64,000 bases of DNA from assembly GCF_009604425.1 (NCBI RefSeq), contig NZ_WEGI01000002.1:310001-374000 (forward strand). Reading direction: 5' to 3'. The notes beneath the pieces are model-generated. The model was not told the DNA's origin. It was given only the letters and a program-made list of their open reading frames with translations, and ran no database searches. A program made the translations under genes and the position numbers. Positions 48,357 through 56,470 of this stretch are shown piece after piece. Source of the DNA: Nocardia aurantia. Its GTDB lineage: Bacteria > Actinomycetota > Actinomycetes > Mycobacteriales > Mycobacteriaceae. How positions within the stretch are numbered: the stretch's first letter is position 1; each line of letters opens with the position of its first letter.

Positions 48357-48430
48357 CGCTGGTCGAACGCCAGTATTACATCTCCCCGCCACCACCCGTT
48401 GTCGACGAAGCTGGACGAAGCTGGACAGTC
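48357..48430 (-). promoter_or_regulatory. Locus promoter P2
   Basis: 27-base core at 48357-48383 is 21/27 identical to the P1 core and carries TAATAC (48378-48373) as a minus-strand -10. Iterated CTGGAC repeats begin at 48411 and 48421, 54 and 64 bases from the core start, against 53 and 63 in P1. Confidence 0.55.
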
Positions 48431-48450
48431 CTGACGGGGGTGAGGGCGGA

Positions 48451-51400
48451 TCACATGGCCCGCCGGAAGGCCAGCGCGATCACCGCGCTGTCGTAGCTCT
48501 TGCCGTAGCTGTGAAAGCGGCTGTCCACCTGGTGATACACCCGCATCGGGTCGGACTCCCGCTTCGCCGGATCCTCGTATTCCCTATGGTTGCCGCTGAG
48601 CCAGCTGTCGCTCTCCGGTAGGTACCACCCGTAGTCGAAGTTGCAGATACCCCAGCCCTTGGGGGTGAAGAGATCCCGCGACATATCGACCTGCCCAGTG
48701 TCCGGATTCGGTGCGAACGCAGCCGGATTCGGGTCGGTGTGCACGGTTCGCCAGGTACCGTCGGGATTCCGGTAGAACTCTCCGTTCGGGCCCCGGACGT
48801 AATCCTGTCCGGAATAGAAATGTTTGCTGTACATGACCACATCCCATTCCGACGGACTACCGCCGGGCAGGAACTGATCGACTCCCGACAAACGGCCGAG
48901 TACCGGGTCCGCGCCGACCATGGCGAGGAACTCTGCGGTGTCCGCGGGCCGCCGGGCCAGGATCTCCTCGAATCTCTGTTTGTAATCCAGCACCAGATCC
49001 TTGGTTCTCGTACCGTGCTCCAGTTTCGCCTGTTCCCGCTCACCGGCCCAGGTCTGCTGGTCGTCCTCCGACAATTTCCGGGCCAGACTCCGCGCCTCCT
49101 TGCGGTATTTCGCAACCTCCTTCTCGTAGTAGTCCACCTTGTCCCGCGCCTGCCGAACCTCCGGTGAATCCCAATCCCGCCCGGGCACTTTCCGGGCGTT
49201 CTCCAGTTCGGTTCGCGCCTCGTCGAGCCATCGCTTGTAGCTGTTGAACGCCGAGTTCGCCTGCTCCAGTGGCGCGAGGACCTTCTCCGATTTGTAGATT
49301 TCGAAGTGGGTGGCCGGATCGCTGAATGCCAGATTCATCGGCGGACTGCCGCGATCCCGGCCCAGGTTCAGCATGGTCACGCCGACGCATCCGCGTTCGA
49401 GCGTATTCAGTTCGACGCCGTTCAACTGCCGGCCGACCTTGTTCTCCCACAACGCGATGAAATCGTCCTTGAGATAGACGGCTCGGGTTTCCTCGAGCGG
49501 CGGCATCATCTCGCGCCCGCGCCAATCGCCCTCGACCTGCAATTCGCCCTCCCGAACACCGCGCAGTTCCCCCAGGTCCCGGGTCTGCTCGGCCTCCGTC
49601 TCCTGCTCCGGGAGTCGGTCCGCCGGCGCCTCCTCGCCGTCGGCTCGATCGACCCGCGGGGGGACCTCGCCGGGGTGCTCGGCCGACGGCCGGACCGTGC
49701 CGGCCAGATGCTCCGGTATGTCCCCGGCACCGGTCCGCCCGACGAAAACCCCGTCCTCGGCCGCCCTGCCCCGTGGCGTCACCTCACCAGTGCGACCCGG
49801 AGGCCCGTCGACCACCGGTGCCCGGTCCACATCGACGACGGGAATCTCCCCACCTTCTCGAAGAACCGGCGCATCCTCCCGCACAATCGGTTCGGCCTCA
49901 CGTACCAGCGGCTCGCTCTCCCGCACAACAGGTTCGGGCTCACGAACCACCGGTTCACCTTCTCGCACAACGGGTTCGCTCTCCCGCACAACGGGTTCGC
50001 TCTCCCGCGTAACCGGCTCGTCCTCCCGCGTAACCGGCTCGTCCTCCCGCGTAACCGGCTCGTCCTCCCGCACAACCGGCTCACCCTCCCGCACAACCGG
50101 CTCACCCTCCCGCACAACCGGCTCACCCTCCCGCACAACCGGCTCACCCTCCCGCACAACCGGCTCACCCTCCCGCACAACCGGCTCACCTCCTCGGATC
50201 ACCGGCGTGCTCTCCCGAGCTACGGGCTCGGCGTCCCGCGCATGAGGCTCGCGTGGCCGCACGCTGGGCTGTCCGTCCCGTGCGGCCGGCCGCCCATCGG
50301 GCACAGCGGAACGACTGTCCCCCGCCATCGGACTTGTCTCCCGCACAACAGGACTGCCCTCCCGCACAACGGGGCCGCCCTCGTGCACAACAGCTTCTCC
50401 ACCGACCACCGGAGTCCGGTTCTGACCCGGATCCGGAACATCTTCTCGCACAGCGGTTTCGACATCCCGGTCCCCCGGCGCACGTTCCGGACCGACCGGC
50501 CGGCCATCCCGCACGACAGGCGTATCCACCGGTCCACCCGACTGCTCACCCGGCGGAGGACCGGAGTGCGGTGGCGGATCGTCCGGGCCGCCGGGTTCGC
50601 TCCGGGCCGAATCCCCATCGGGAGATCGCCGCGAACCGGTCACTGTCTCGCCACCCGGCGGCGGAGGTGGATTACCCGGACCGTGGACGCGCATGGCGTG
50701 CGGCATCGTGCCGATCACGCCTCCGACGATTCCGGGCAGCACATGCTTCCAACTGAAATCCGGCGAGCCGGTGAACGGCACGACGGCCAGTATTCCGGCC
50801 ATCGCGCCCGCGCCACCGCCGGCGCCCGCGCCGGCGAAGCGGACGACCGCGCGACCGAGAAACGGCGAGCCCACGTTCCGCCGCGAGAGCAGCCGCTCCA
50901 TTCCCGATATCGCCCGGCCACCGACGAGATCACCCGCCAGCCCGGCCGCACCGCCGGCGAGCACACCCAATCCGATTTCCCGCCAATCGAAATCACCCCA
51001 GCGGCGGTGGCCCTGGATCATCTGCGCGGTATCGGCCCCGAGCGGGATCAACCCGCCCTGAATCGCGCCGAGGGTGACACCCCGGAAGAGGATCTGTTTC
51101 CCGAGCCGGGCCGCGGCGGCGCGAGCTCCGTCGGTACCGAGTTTCTCGATCAGATCCCGTACCGCGGCGCGGATGGTGATCCGCGTGGCGGCGGTCTGCG
51201 TGGCGCCTTCCACCTCACCGATACCGGGCGCGAACGCATCGACAGCCAACTGCGCCACCAGGGCCACCAGCGATCCGATGATGACGTACTTCGTATACTC
51301 GGTGAGCAGCGCATTGTTCAGTAATTGTTCGCCGAGACTACGGCAGTCGTGCGCGGCCTTCCCCAGATTGCCGGACAGGTCGATCCCGTGCGCCGCCAGC

Positions 51401-51603
51401 GCCGCGCCGGTTTCGCCCGAAACGGCGGCGAGCGCCTTTTCCCGTGCGGCCCCGGTCAATTCGTCCACCCGGTCGATGACGTCCCCGAGCTCGTTCCAGG
51501 CGTGACCCACCCGCCGCATGGCGTCCTCGTCGCCCTCCGGCCACGGGCCGGCCACCGCAGTGACCACCCAGGACGGGATTTCGGGCGGAATCGTGAGCGT
51601 CAT
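48451..51603 (-). CDS. Type VII-style effector with C-terminal microbial transglutaminase
   Basis: 1050-aa modular protein. Residues 1-130 are a CpnT-like WXG100 region (IPPEIPSWVVTAVAGPWPEG, EDAMRRVGHAWNELGDVID). About 130-300 are hydrophobic, glycine-rich helices; 300-466 are Pro/Arg/Asp-rich; 467-585 are 17 heptads of PVVREGE type. Residues about 700-1050 match Streptomyces transglutaminase: ERGCVGVTMLNLG (Cys739), VVMYSKHFYSGQD, TGQVDMSRDLF, CNFDYGWYLPES (Asp990), GNHREYE (His1006), MRVYHQVDSRF. A coiled-coil stretch (about 780-860) enlarges the domain. Expected to crosslink or deamidate glutamines in targets. No signal peptide, consistent with ESX export. Confidence 0.88.
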   Translation of the reverse strand: MTLTIPPEIPSWVVTAVAGPWPEGDEDAMRRVGHAWNELGDVIDRVDELTGAAREKALAAVSGETGAALAAHGIDLSGNLGKAAHDCRSLGEQLLNNALLTEYTKYVIIGSLVALVAQLAVDAFAPGIGEVEGATQTAATRITIRAAVRDLIEKLGTDGARAAAARLGKQILFRGVTLGAIQGGLIPLGADTAQMIQGHRRWGDFDWREIGLGVLAGGAAGLAGDLVGGRAISGMERLLSRRNVGSPFLGRAVVRFAGAGAGGGAGAMAGILAVVPFTGSPDFSWKHVLPGIVGGVIGTMPHAMRVHGPGNPPPPPGGETVTGSRRSPDGDSARSEPGGPDDPPPHSGPPPGEQSGGPVDTPVVRDGRPVGPERAPGDRDVETAVREDVPDPGQNRTPVVGGEAVVHEGGPVVREGSPVVRETSPMAGDSRSAVPDGRPAARDGQPSVRPREPHARDAEPVARESTPVIRGGEPVVREGEPVVREGEPVVREGEPVVREGEPVVREGEPVVREDEPVTREDEPVTREDEPVTRESEPVVRESEPVVREGEPVVREPEPVVRESEPLVREAEPIVREDAPVLREGGEIPVVDVDRAPVVDGPPGRTGEVTPRGRAAEDGVFVGRTGAGDIPEHLAGTVRPSAEHPGEVPPRVDRADGEEAPADRLPEQETEAEQTRDLGELRGVREGELQVEGDWRGREMMPPLEETRAVYLKDDFIALWENKVGRQLNGVELNTLERGCVGVTMLNLGRDRGSPPMNLAFSDPATHFEIYKSEKVLAPLEQANSAFNSYKRWLDEARTELENARKVPGRDWDSPEVRQARDKVDYYEKEVAKYRKEARSLARKLSEDDQQTWAGEREQAKLEHGTRTKDLVLDYKQRFEEILARRPADTAEFLAMVGADPVLGRLSGVDQFLPGGSPSEWDVVMYSKHFYSGQDYVRGPNGEFYRNPDGTWRTVHTDPNPAAFAPNPDTGQVDMSRDLFTPKGWGICNFDYGWYLPESDSWLSGNHREYEDPAKRESDPMRVYHQVDSRFHSYGKSYDSAVIALAFRRAM
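49849..50205. repeat. 21-bp coding tandem repeat, 17 units
   Basis: In-frame 21-bp units within the effector gene encoding heptads of form P-V-(V/T/I/L)-R-E-x-E. Five central units encode identical PVVREGE and are nearly identical in DNA; flanking ones diverge (EDE, ESE, EPE). The repeat stays in frame whatever the copy number, so linker length can vary. Confidence 0.95.
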
Positions 51604-51652
51604 CGAAAGTACCGCACCCGCACCTCGTTCCGGCCGCGCTGACCGTCACTCG

Positions 51653-51934
51653 TCAGTCATCGATACGCTCCCATGTAGCGTCTCGAACGAGGTAGCGGCG
51701 ACCCACTCCGTGCATCGCCTCACCACTTTCATTGCGCAGATCGGCATCGTCGCCCTCGGCGATCAGAACACCCGAAACCTCGAACCCACTGTTCACATCG
51801 CCCGTGGGCCATTCGGACAGGCCGGCGATATAGACGAGATCTCTGGGCCCGCACCATAATACGGCCCCCGCGTCGACATTGTCCGCGACCCCGAACAGTG
51901 TGACCGGCTCGTTCAGATACTGCTCCAAGTCCAT
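51653..51934 (-). CDS. Small acidic protein upstream of the effector
   Basis: 93-aa acidic protein, MDLEQYLNEPVTLFGVADN to a WERIDD end, mostly predicted beta strands (AVLWCGPRDLVYIAGL, SGFEVSGVLIAEG, RRYLVRDATW). No signal peptide or membrane segment. ATG at 51934 is chosen over 52018, which would add a Cys/Arg-rich stretch unlike the rest. It sits 49 bases before the transglutaminase effector, in the same direction, so it could be its immunity protein, chaperone or export partner. Family not recognised. Confidence 0.6.
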   Translation of the reverse strand: MDLEQYLNEPVTLFGVADNVDAGAVLWCGPRDLVYIAGLSEWPTGDVNSGFEVSGVLIAEGDDADLRNESGEAMHGVGRRYLVRDATWERIDD

Positions 51935-52035
51935 GATTTCCCGACCCTGGTCACGTGTATGTCGGCACAACTTTACTGCAGACCGGGCACATGAATTCGG
52001 CCCGGCGCCGCGCGACATCCGCCTGCATTGCGCAC

Positions 52036-52515
52036 TTATTCGTCGTCGATATCATCGCGCGGCGGTGGCGCGACGGGATCGGCGGCCGCGGTGACGATGT
52101 CCCGGATCTCCCGCAGGCTCGGCGCACCGGGGAACAGGTCCGGAAGGTCCGGCAGGGATTCGGCGGTGCCGGTGATCGGCGCGGTGATCTCGGCACGCCG
52201 ATGCTGCGCCTCGGCCGCCGCGGACCGGGCCGCCTCGGTGATGGAACCCGCGAGGCGTGCCGGTGTGGCGACCTGGTACGCGTTCGATGCCAGCCTGACC
52301 TCGACCACGATTCCGTACGCGTCCACCACCACCTCGGCGAGCCGGTCGGACGACCACGCCGACGAGCGGGCGCGGGACAACCGTTCCACGACGCCGGGCA
52401 GGTCCGCGCGCTGCTGGTCGAGACCGTCGAGCAGGGTACCGACGAGTCGCTTCATCTCCGCGGTGGCGGCGGGTAGTTCGGCCGGATCCGGTAGATCGAA
52501 CGCGGGCATCGTCAT
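52036..52515 (-). CDS. YbaB/EbfC-family protein of the effector locus
   Basis: 159-aa protein with a YbaB/EbfC-like core: ATAEMKRLVGTLLDGLDQQR, then VVVDAYGIVVEVRLASNAYQ, and a long C-terminal helix; a Pro/Asp tail follows. Such proteins commonly accompany WXG100 genes and secreted effectors in Nocardia, Rhodococcus and Mycobacterium. Its ATG overlaps the stop of the WXG100-type gene (ATGA), so they are coupled. DNA binding is known for bacterial YbaB; here a chaperone or structural role is as likely. Confidence 0.75.
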   Translation of the reverse strand: MTMPAFDLPDPAELPAATAEMKRLVGTLLDGLDQQRADLPGVVERLSRARSSAWSSDRLAEVVVDAYGIVVEVRLASNAYQVATPARLAGSITEAARSAAAEAQHRRAEITAPITGTAESLPDLPDLFPGAPSLREIRDIVTAAADPVAPPPRDDIDDE

Positions 52516-53633
52516 CCTTCACCGGTGGTGCGTTCTGCGGGATCGGGGCCGGTTCGTTTCGGGCTGGACCACGGGGTGCCGCCCCCGCGCCGGCCGTCCG
52601 GCCGGGCGGCCACCACCCGCACGACGGGCTCGGTGGCCGGGTCCGGATCCACCGCCTCCGCGGGCTTCTCGGGTGCGCCCGGTTTCGGCTGCTTCGTACG
52701 TTGCTCGTCCTTGTCCTTGCGGCGGCCGGGACGGGGTCGCGTCCAGGGGCTACGCGGCATCGGGCCGTGCTCCGGATCCGGCGCACCGGGAACGGGCGAG
52801 CCCGCGGCCGCCGCCGCACCGATCGCCGCCGCGACCGCCGGATCGAGGCCACCGTCCGCCGATGTTCCCGTGGTCGGTGAATTACCCACGCCCGGAACGG
52901 TTCCGGCTGAAACGGCGTCGACGCTTGACGAATTTTGTTCCTGGCCAATCGAATTCGCTGGTACGTCGCGCGCGAGTGCCGAGTCGGCATACGGCTCAAC
53001 CGGTTCCGGTGATCCGGTCGTGGACGCCCCGAGCGGCGGTCCGGCGGGTGCGCGGAATCCGGCGCCACCGGGTTGCGGTGCCGTGATCCCGGTCGCCGGG
53101 TACTGCGCGCCCCGCGGACCGCCGTTCACCCCCGGCCGTGCTGGTTGCGCCGCACCGGGATAACCCGGCGGTGCGGCCTGGGACGACGCGTCCGGCGTTG
53201 CGGTCACCCGCGCGGCGGCCGGGCCGGACGCGGTGGGAGAACTCTGCGCGGCAGGGAAAATCGGCGCGGCGGGGAAAACCGGCGCGGTGCCACTCGGCGT
53301 GGTGGTCCCGGCGAGGTGACCACCCCGGTTCGACACCAACCGGCCACCGATGTCGTCGTGCCGGTCGAACGAGTCGGCGGCGCCGGCGAGATCGTTGCCG
53401 GTCTGCCGCAGGATCAGGGCGAGGTTCTCGACATTCCGGATCGTCGCGTCCACGTCCGGCTCGTAGGTTCGGGCGAACTGCCGGCCGGGATCATCGGAAC
53501 CCCAGCACCGCCCCTCGGTGGCGAGCACCGACGAGAGCCGGGACAGCGCCGCCGACAGCTCCGCCCCGGCACCGCGATAGATGGGAGCCTGCGCGGCGAG
53601 TTCCGCCGGGTCGACCGCGAAGGTGTCGGCCAT
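52512..53633 (-). CDS. WXG100-type protein with long Pro/Ala-rich tail
   Basis: 373-aa protein. Residues 1-100 form a helical hairpin of ESX-substrate type: FAVDPAELAAQAPIYRGAGA, a CWGSDDPG turn equivalent to the W-x-G position, and YEPDVDATIRNVENLALILR. The rest is low-complexity Pro/Ala/Gly/Thr with a basic KDKDEQRTKQPKP patch near the C-terminus. ATG at 53633 is used because upstream residues are Pro-rich and out of character. First gene of the effector run; likely a co-secreted partner or scaffold. Confidence 0.72.
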   Translation of the reverse strand: MADTFAVDPAELAAQAPIYRGAGAELSAALSRLSSVLATEGRCWGSDDPGRQFARTYEPDVDATIRNVENLALILRQTGNDLAGAADSFDRHDDIGGRLVSNRGGHLAGTTTPSGTAPVFPAAPIFPAAQSSPTASGPAAARVTATPDASSQAAPPGYPGAAQPARPGVNGGPRGAQYPATGITAPQPGGAGFRAPAGPPLGASTTGSPEPVEPYADSALARDVPANSIGQEQNSSSVDAVSAGTVPGVGNSPTTGTSADGGLDPAVAAAIGAAAAAGSPVPGAPDPEHGPMPRSPWTRPRPGRRKDKDEQRTKQPKPGAPEKPAEAVDPDPATEPVVRVVAARPDGRRGGGTPWSSPKRTGPDPAERTTGEG

Positions 53634-53767
53634 GTGCGTCCTCATCCGTTCGGGCGGAGGCGAACCGGGGACGGGGCCGGCGTTCACCGCTCACCATAGG
53701 CATTCTGCCCGGCGCCAGGGCTCGCGCACACCCCCTACTATCCCCGGCAGCGCGTGCGGCCGGCGGC

Positions 53768-54403
53768 CTACAGCCAGGCCGGGTCGCCGAAGATGGCGCC
53801 GCTGTCGTCGACCTCCGCGGATTTGGCGTAGACGTAGGCGTATTGGCGGATGGTGACCGGGCCCTCGCAGGCGTTCACGATGATGTGGAAGTCGCGGATG
53901 ATCGTGGAGACGGTCTTGCCGGGGATCAGTTCCTTCTCCGCCAGCTGGACCTCCTTCACCTCACCGGGCGCGATGTTGACCGTCGCCAGCGGTTCGGGGG
54001 CGATGTACCCGTTGAAGTTGTAGGGGTTGGTGGCGCCCGGGGTGTAGGAGAAACCGCCCAGTTCCTCGGACTGGCTGCCGAGGGTGGCGAGGGTGACGGC
54101 CACCGCGCAGCCGACGTGGTAGCCGGTGCGCAGCACGCCGCCGGCGGGGCCCTCGATGCTGGCGTAGGAGACGAGGCTGACCAGCGCCTCGCGGGTGGTG
54201 CCGACCATGTTCATCGGCGGGAGCCGGTTGATCGTCTCGTCCCGGGTGCCGACGGTGAAGCCGCCGAACGGTGATTCGAAGGACCTCTCGTGCGGGGCCA
54301 TCGGCACGATCTCCGCGGTGGCCGGTGGTGCGGAACCTACGCCGACGGCGACGGCGGCAGCAGTCAGCGCCATCATCGACATCCGTCTCGCCCCGAACCT
54401 CAT
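53768..54403 (-). CDS. MspA-family porin
   Basis: 211-aa exported protein. Signal peptide of about 30 residues ending PPATAEI. The mature chain has MspA landmarks: SFESPFGGFTVGTRDETINR, MVGTTREALVSLVSYASIEG, GGVLRTGYHVGCAVAV and a YNFNGYIAPEPLATVNIAPG segment. MspA octamers form water-filled channels in the mycolate outer membrane and admit small hydrophilic solutes such as sugars. It is divergent from the arabinose genes, 259 bases away. Whether it serves them is inference. Confidence 0.88.
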   Translation of the reverse strand: MRFGARRMSMMALTAAAVAVGVGSAPPATAEIVPMAPHERSFESPFGGFTVGTRDETINRLPPMNMVGTTREALVSLVSYASIEGPAGGVLRTGYHVGCAVAVTLATLGSQSEELGGFSYTPGATNPYNFNGYIAPEPLATVNIAPGEVKEVQLAEKELIPGKTVSTIIRDFHIIVNACEGPVTIRQYAYVYAKSAEVDDSGAIFGDPAWL

Positions 54404-54602
54404 ACGCTGGACTCTAATAGCAGATGGCTGTCACGGATCCGCGGACACGCGGGCGCGTCACCGAAGATTCACGGTTGTGAACGCTCACAATGCCCGGTCA
54501 CGGCCCATTTCGGGACACAGTCGGCCACTGTCCATTTTACGTCTCGATTCGGCTGCGCCGCAGCCGAAACCGCAGATCGACGGCGGGAAATCCGGGCATA
54601 CC

Positions 54603-54632
54603 TTGACACTCGACCAGTGTCCCAGGTAACAA
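54603..54632 (+). promoter_or_regulatory. Promoter of the arabinose operon
   Basis: TTGACA at 54603-54608 and TAACAA at 54627-54632, 18 bases apart, 30 bases ahead of the araB ATG at 54663. The stretch around and after the -10 (54626-54646) has TAAC/GTTA arms that may be part of a regulator site for the LacI protein encoded at 62914-63963. Confidence 0.6.
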
Positions 54633-54662
54633 TGTGCGCGTTAACATAGCAGGGAGCCATAC

Positions 54663-56327
54663 ATGACCGACAAGTACGTGGTCGGTGTCGACTTCGGCAC
54701 GTTGTCCGGCCGTGCGCTCGTGGTCCGCGTGCGGGACGGCGCGGAACTGGGCACCGCCGTCACCGCGTATCGCCACGGCGTCATCGACCGCACCCTGCCG
54801 GCCTCCGGGGCCGCGCTGCCGCCGGACTGGGCCTTACAGGATCCCGAGGACTACCTCGACGTGCTGCGCGCGGCGGTGCCGGCGGCGGTCGCGGACGCGG
54901 GCGTCGATCCGGGTGACGTCGTCGGCATCGCCACCGATTTCACCGCCTGCACGGTACTGCCCGCGCTCGCCGACGGGACGCCGCTGTGCCGCGAGCCGGA
55001 GTACGCCGACCGGCCGCACGCCTACCCGAAGTTGTGGAAACACCACGCGGCCCAGGCCCAGGCGGACCGGATCAACGCGCTGGCGCACGAGCGGGACGAG
55101 CCGTGGATCGGCCGGTACGGCGGCCGCGTGTCCGCCGAGTGGGAGTTCGCCAAGGGGCTGCAACTGCTCGAGGAGGATCCCGAGATCTATTCCGCTACAG
55201 CACGTTTCATCGAGGCTGCGGATTGGATTGTCTGGCGGCTGACCGGGGCGGAGTCCCGCAACGTGTGCACCGCCGGCTACAAGGGCATTCATCAGGACGG
55301 CGTCCGGCCCGATCGGGAGTACCTGGCCGCGCTGAATCCCGGATTCGCGGACTTCGTCGCCAAACTGGACCATCCGCTGTCGCCGCTGGGCGCCCGCGCC
55401 GGCGGCCTGACCGCGGAGGCGGCGCGCTGGACCGGTCTGCGGCCCGGGATCGCGGTCGCCGTCGGCAACGTCGACGCGCACGTCACCGCGCCCGCCGCGC
55501 AGGCCGTGGCCGACGGCCGGATGCTCGCGGTGATGGGCACTTCCACCTGCCACGTCATGAACGGCGACCGGCTGGCCGAGGTGCCGGGCATGTGCGGCGT
55601 GGTCGACGGCGGAATCGTCTCGGGCAGTTGGGGTTACGAGGCGGGACAGAGCGGGGTCGGCGACATCTTCGCGTGGTTCGTGGACTCCTCGCTGCCCGCC
55701 TCGTACACGGAGCGGGCCGCGGCGCTGGGCCTGGATCCGCACGAATACCTGACCGAACTGGCCGCCCGGCAGCGGGTCGGCGAGCACGGGCTGATCGCAC
55801 TGGACTGGCACAGCGGCAACCGCTCGGTGCTGGTCGACCACGACCTGTCGGGCCTGATCGCCGGCCTGACCCTGGCCACCGCCCCCGAGGACGTGTATCG
55901 AGCGCTGCTGGAGGCCACGGCGTTCGGCACCCGCGTCATCATCGACGCGTTCGAGTCGGCGGGTGTGCCGGTGCGGGAGCTGATCGTCGCGGGCGGCCTG
56001 CTGAAGAACGCGTTGCTGATGCAGATCTACGCCGACGTCACCCGGCTGCCGCTGTCGGTGCTGGACTCCGAACAGGGCCCGGCCCTGGGCTCGGCGATCC
56101 ACGCCGCGGTCGCCGCCGGGGCATATCCCGACGTGCGGACCGCGTCGGAGGCGATGGGCCGGGTGCGGCGCGCCGCCTATCTGCCCGATCCCGACCGGGC
56201 CGCCGCCTACGACGCGCTCTACGCCGAATATCGGCTCCTGCACGACCATTTCGGCCGCGGCGGCAACGACGTGCTGCACCGCCTGCGCCGCATCCGCAAC
56301 GAGGCCCGCAAGGAGGGCACAGCATGA
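54663..56327 (+). CDS. araB: L-ribulokinase
   Basis: 554-aa FGGY-family sugar kinase phosphorylating L-ribulose at O5. N-terminal phosphate loop YVVGVDFGTLSGRALVVRV, GIATDFTACT, the CTAGYKG segment, VDAHVTAPAAQAV with MLAVMGTSTCHVM, and C-terminal ATP site IVAGGLLKNALLMQIYAD. Standard length. ATG with AGGGAG upstream. First gene of araB-araD-araA; its stop overlaps the first possible araD ATG. Confidence 0.95.
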   Translation: MTDKYVVGVDFGTLSGRALVVRVRDGAELGTAVTAYRHGVIDRTLPASGAALPPDWALQDPEDYLDVLRAAVPAAVADAGVDPGDVVGIATDFTACTVLPALADGTPLCREPEYADRPHAYPKLWKHHAAQAQADRINALAHERDEPWIGRYGGRVSAEWEFAKGLQLLEEDPEIYSATARFIEAADWIVWRLTGAESRNVCTAGYKGIHQDGVRPDREYLAALNPGFADFVAKLDHPLSPLGARAGGLTAEAARWTGLRPGIAVAVGNVDAHVTAPAAQAVADGRMLAVMGTSTCHVMNGDRLAEVPGMCGVVDGGIVSGSWGYEAGQSGVGDIFAWFVDSSLPASYTERAAALGLDPHEYLTELAARQRVGEHGLIALDWHSGNRSVLVDHDLSGLIAGLTLATAPEDVYRALLEATAFGTRVIIDAFESAGVPVRELIVAGGLLKNALLMQIYADVTRLPLSVLDSEQGPALGSAIHAAVAAGAYPDVRTASEAMGRVRRAAYLPDPDRAAAYDALYAEYRLLHDHFGRGGNDVLHRLRRIRNEARKEGTA

Positions 56328-56470
56328 GTGGACCGGGGCCGGAGACGGCAGCGGAGCATCACCACGAAGGCCCTCCACACATGCCCCATCAACACAGCAT
56401 GAGTGGACCGGGGCCGGAGGCGGCAGCGCAGCATCACCACGAAGGCCCTCCACTCGTGCCCGATGAACAC
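56321..56470. repeat. 75-bp in-frame tandem duplication at the araB-araD junction
   Basis: Two 75-base units (56321-56395, 56396-56470; about 92% identical), each starting AGCATGAGTG, followed at 56471 by a third AGCATGAGTG that begins the conserved AraD sequence. The unit is a multiple of three and has no stop, so araD gains possible ATG starts at 56324, 56399 and 56474. Confidence 0.95.

Noticed and set aside
49849..50205. 21-bp repeats as CRISPR or mobile element
   Set aside because: They are contiguous, in frame with the effector gene and encode regular heptads.
54626..54646. LacI operator at the araB promoter
   Set aside because: Only four-base arms (TAAC/GTTA) match and the palindrome upstream of the LacI gene is different, so it was noted within the promoter entry but not called as an operator.
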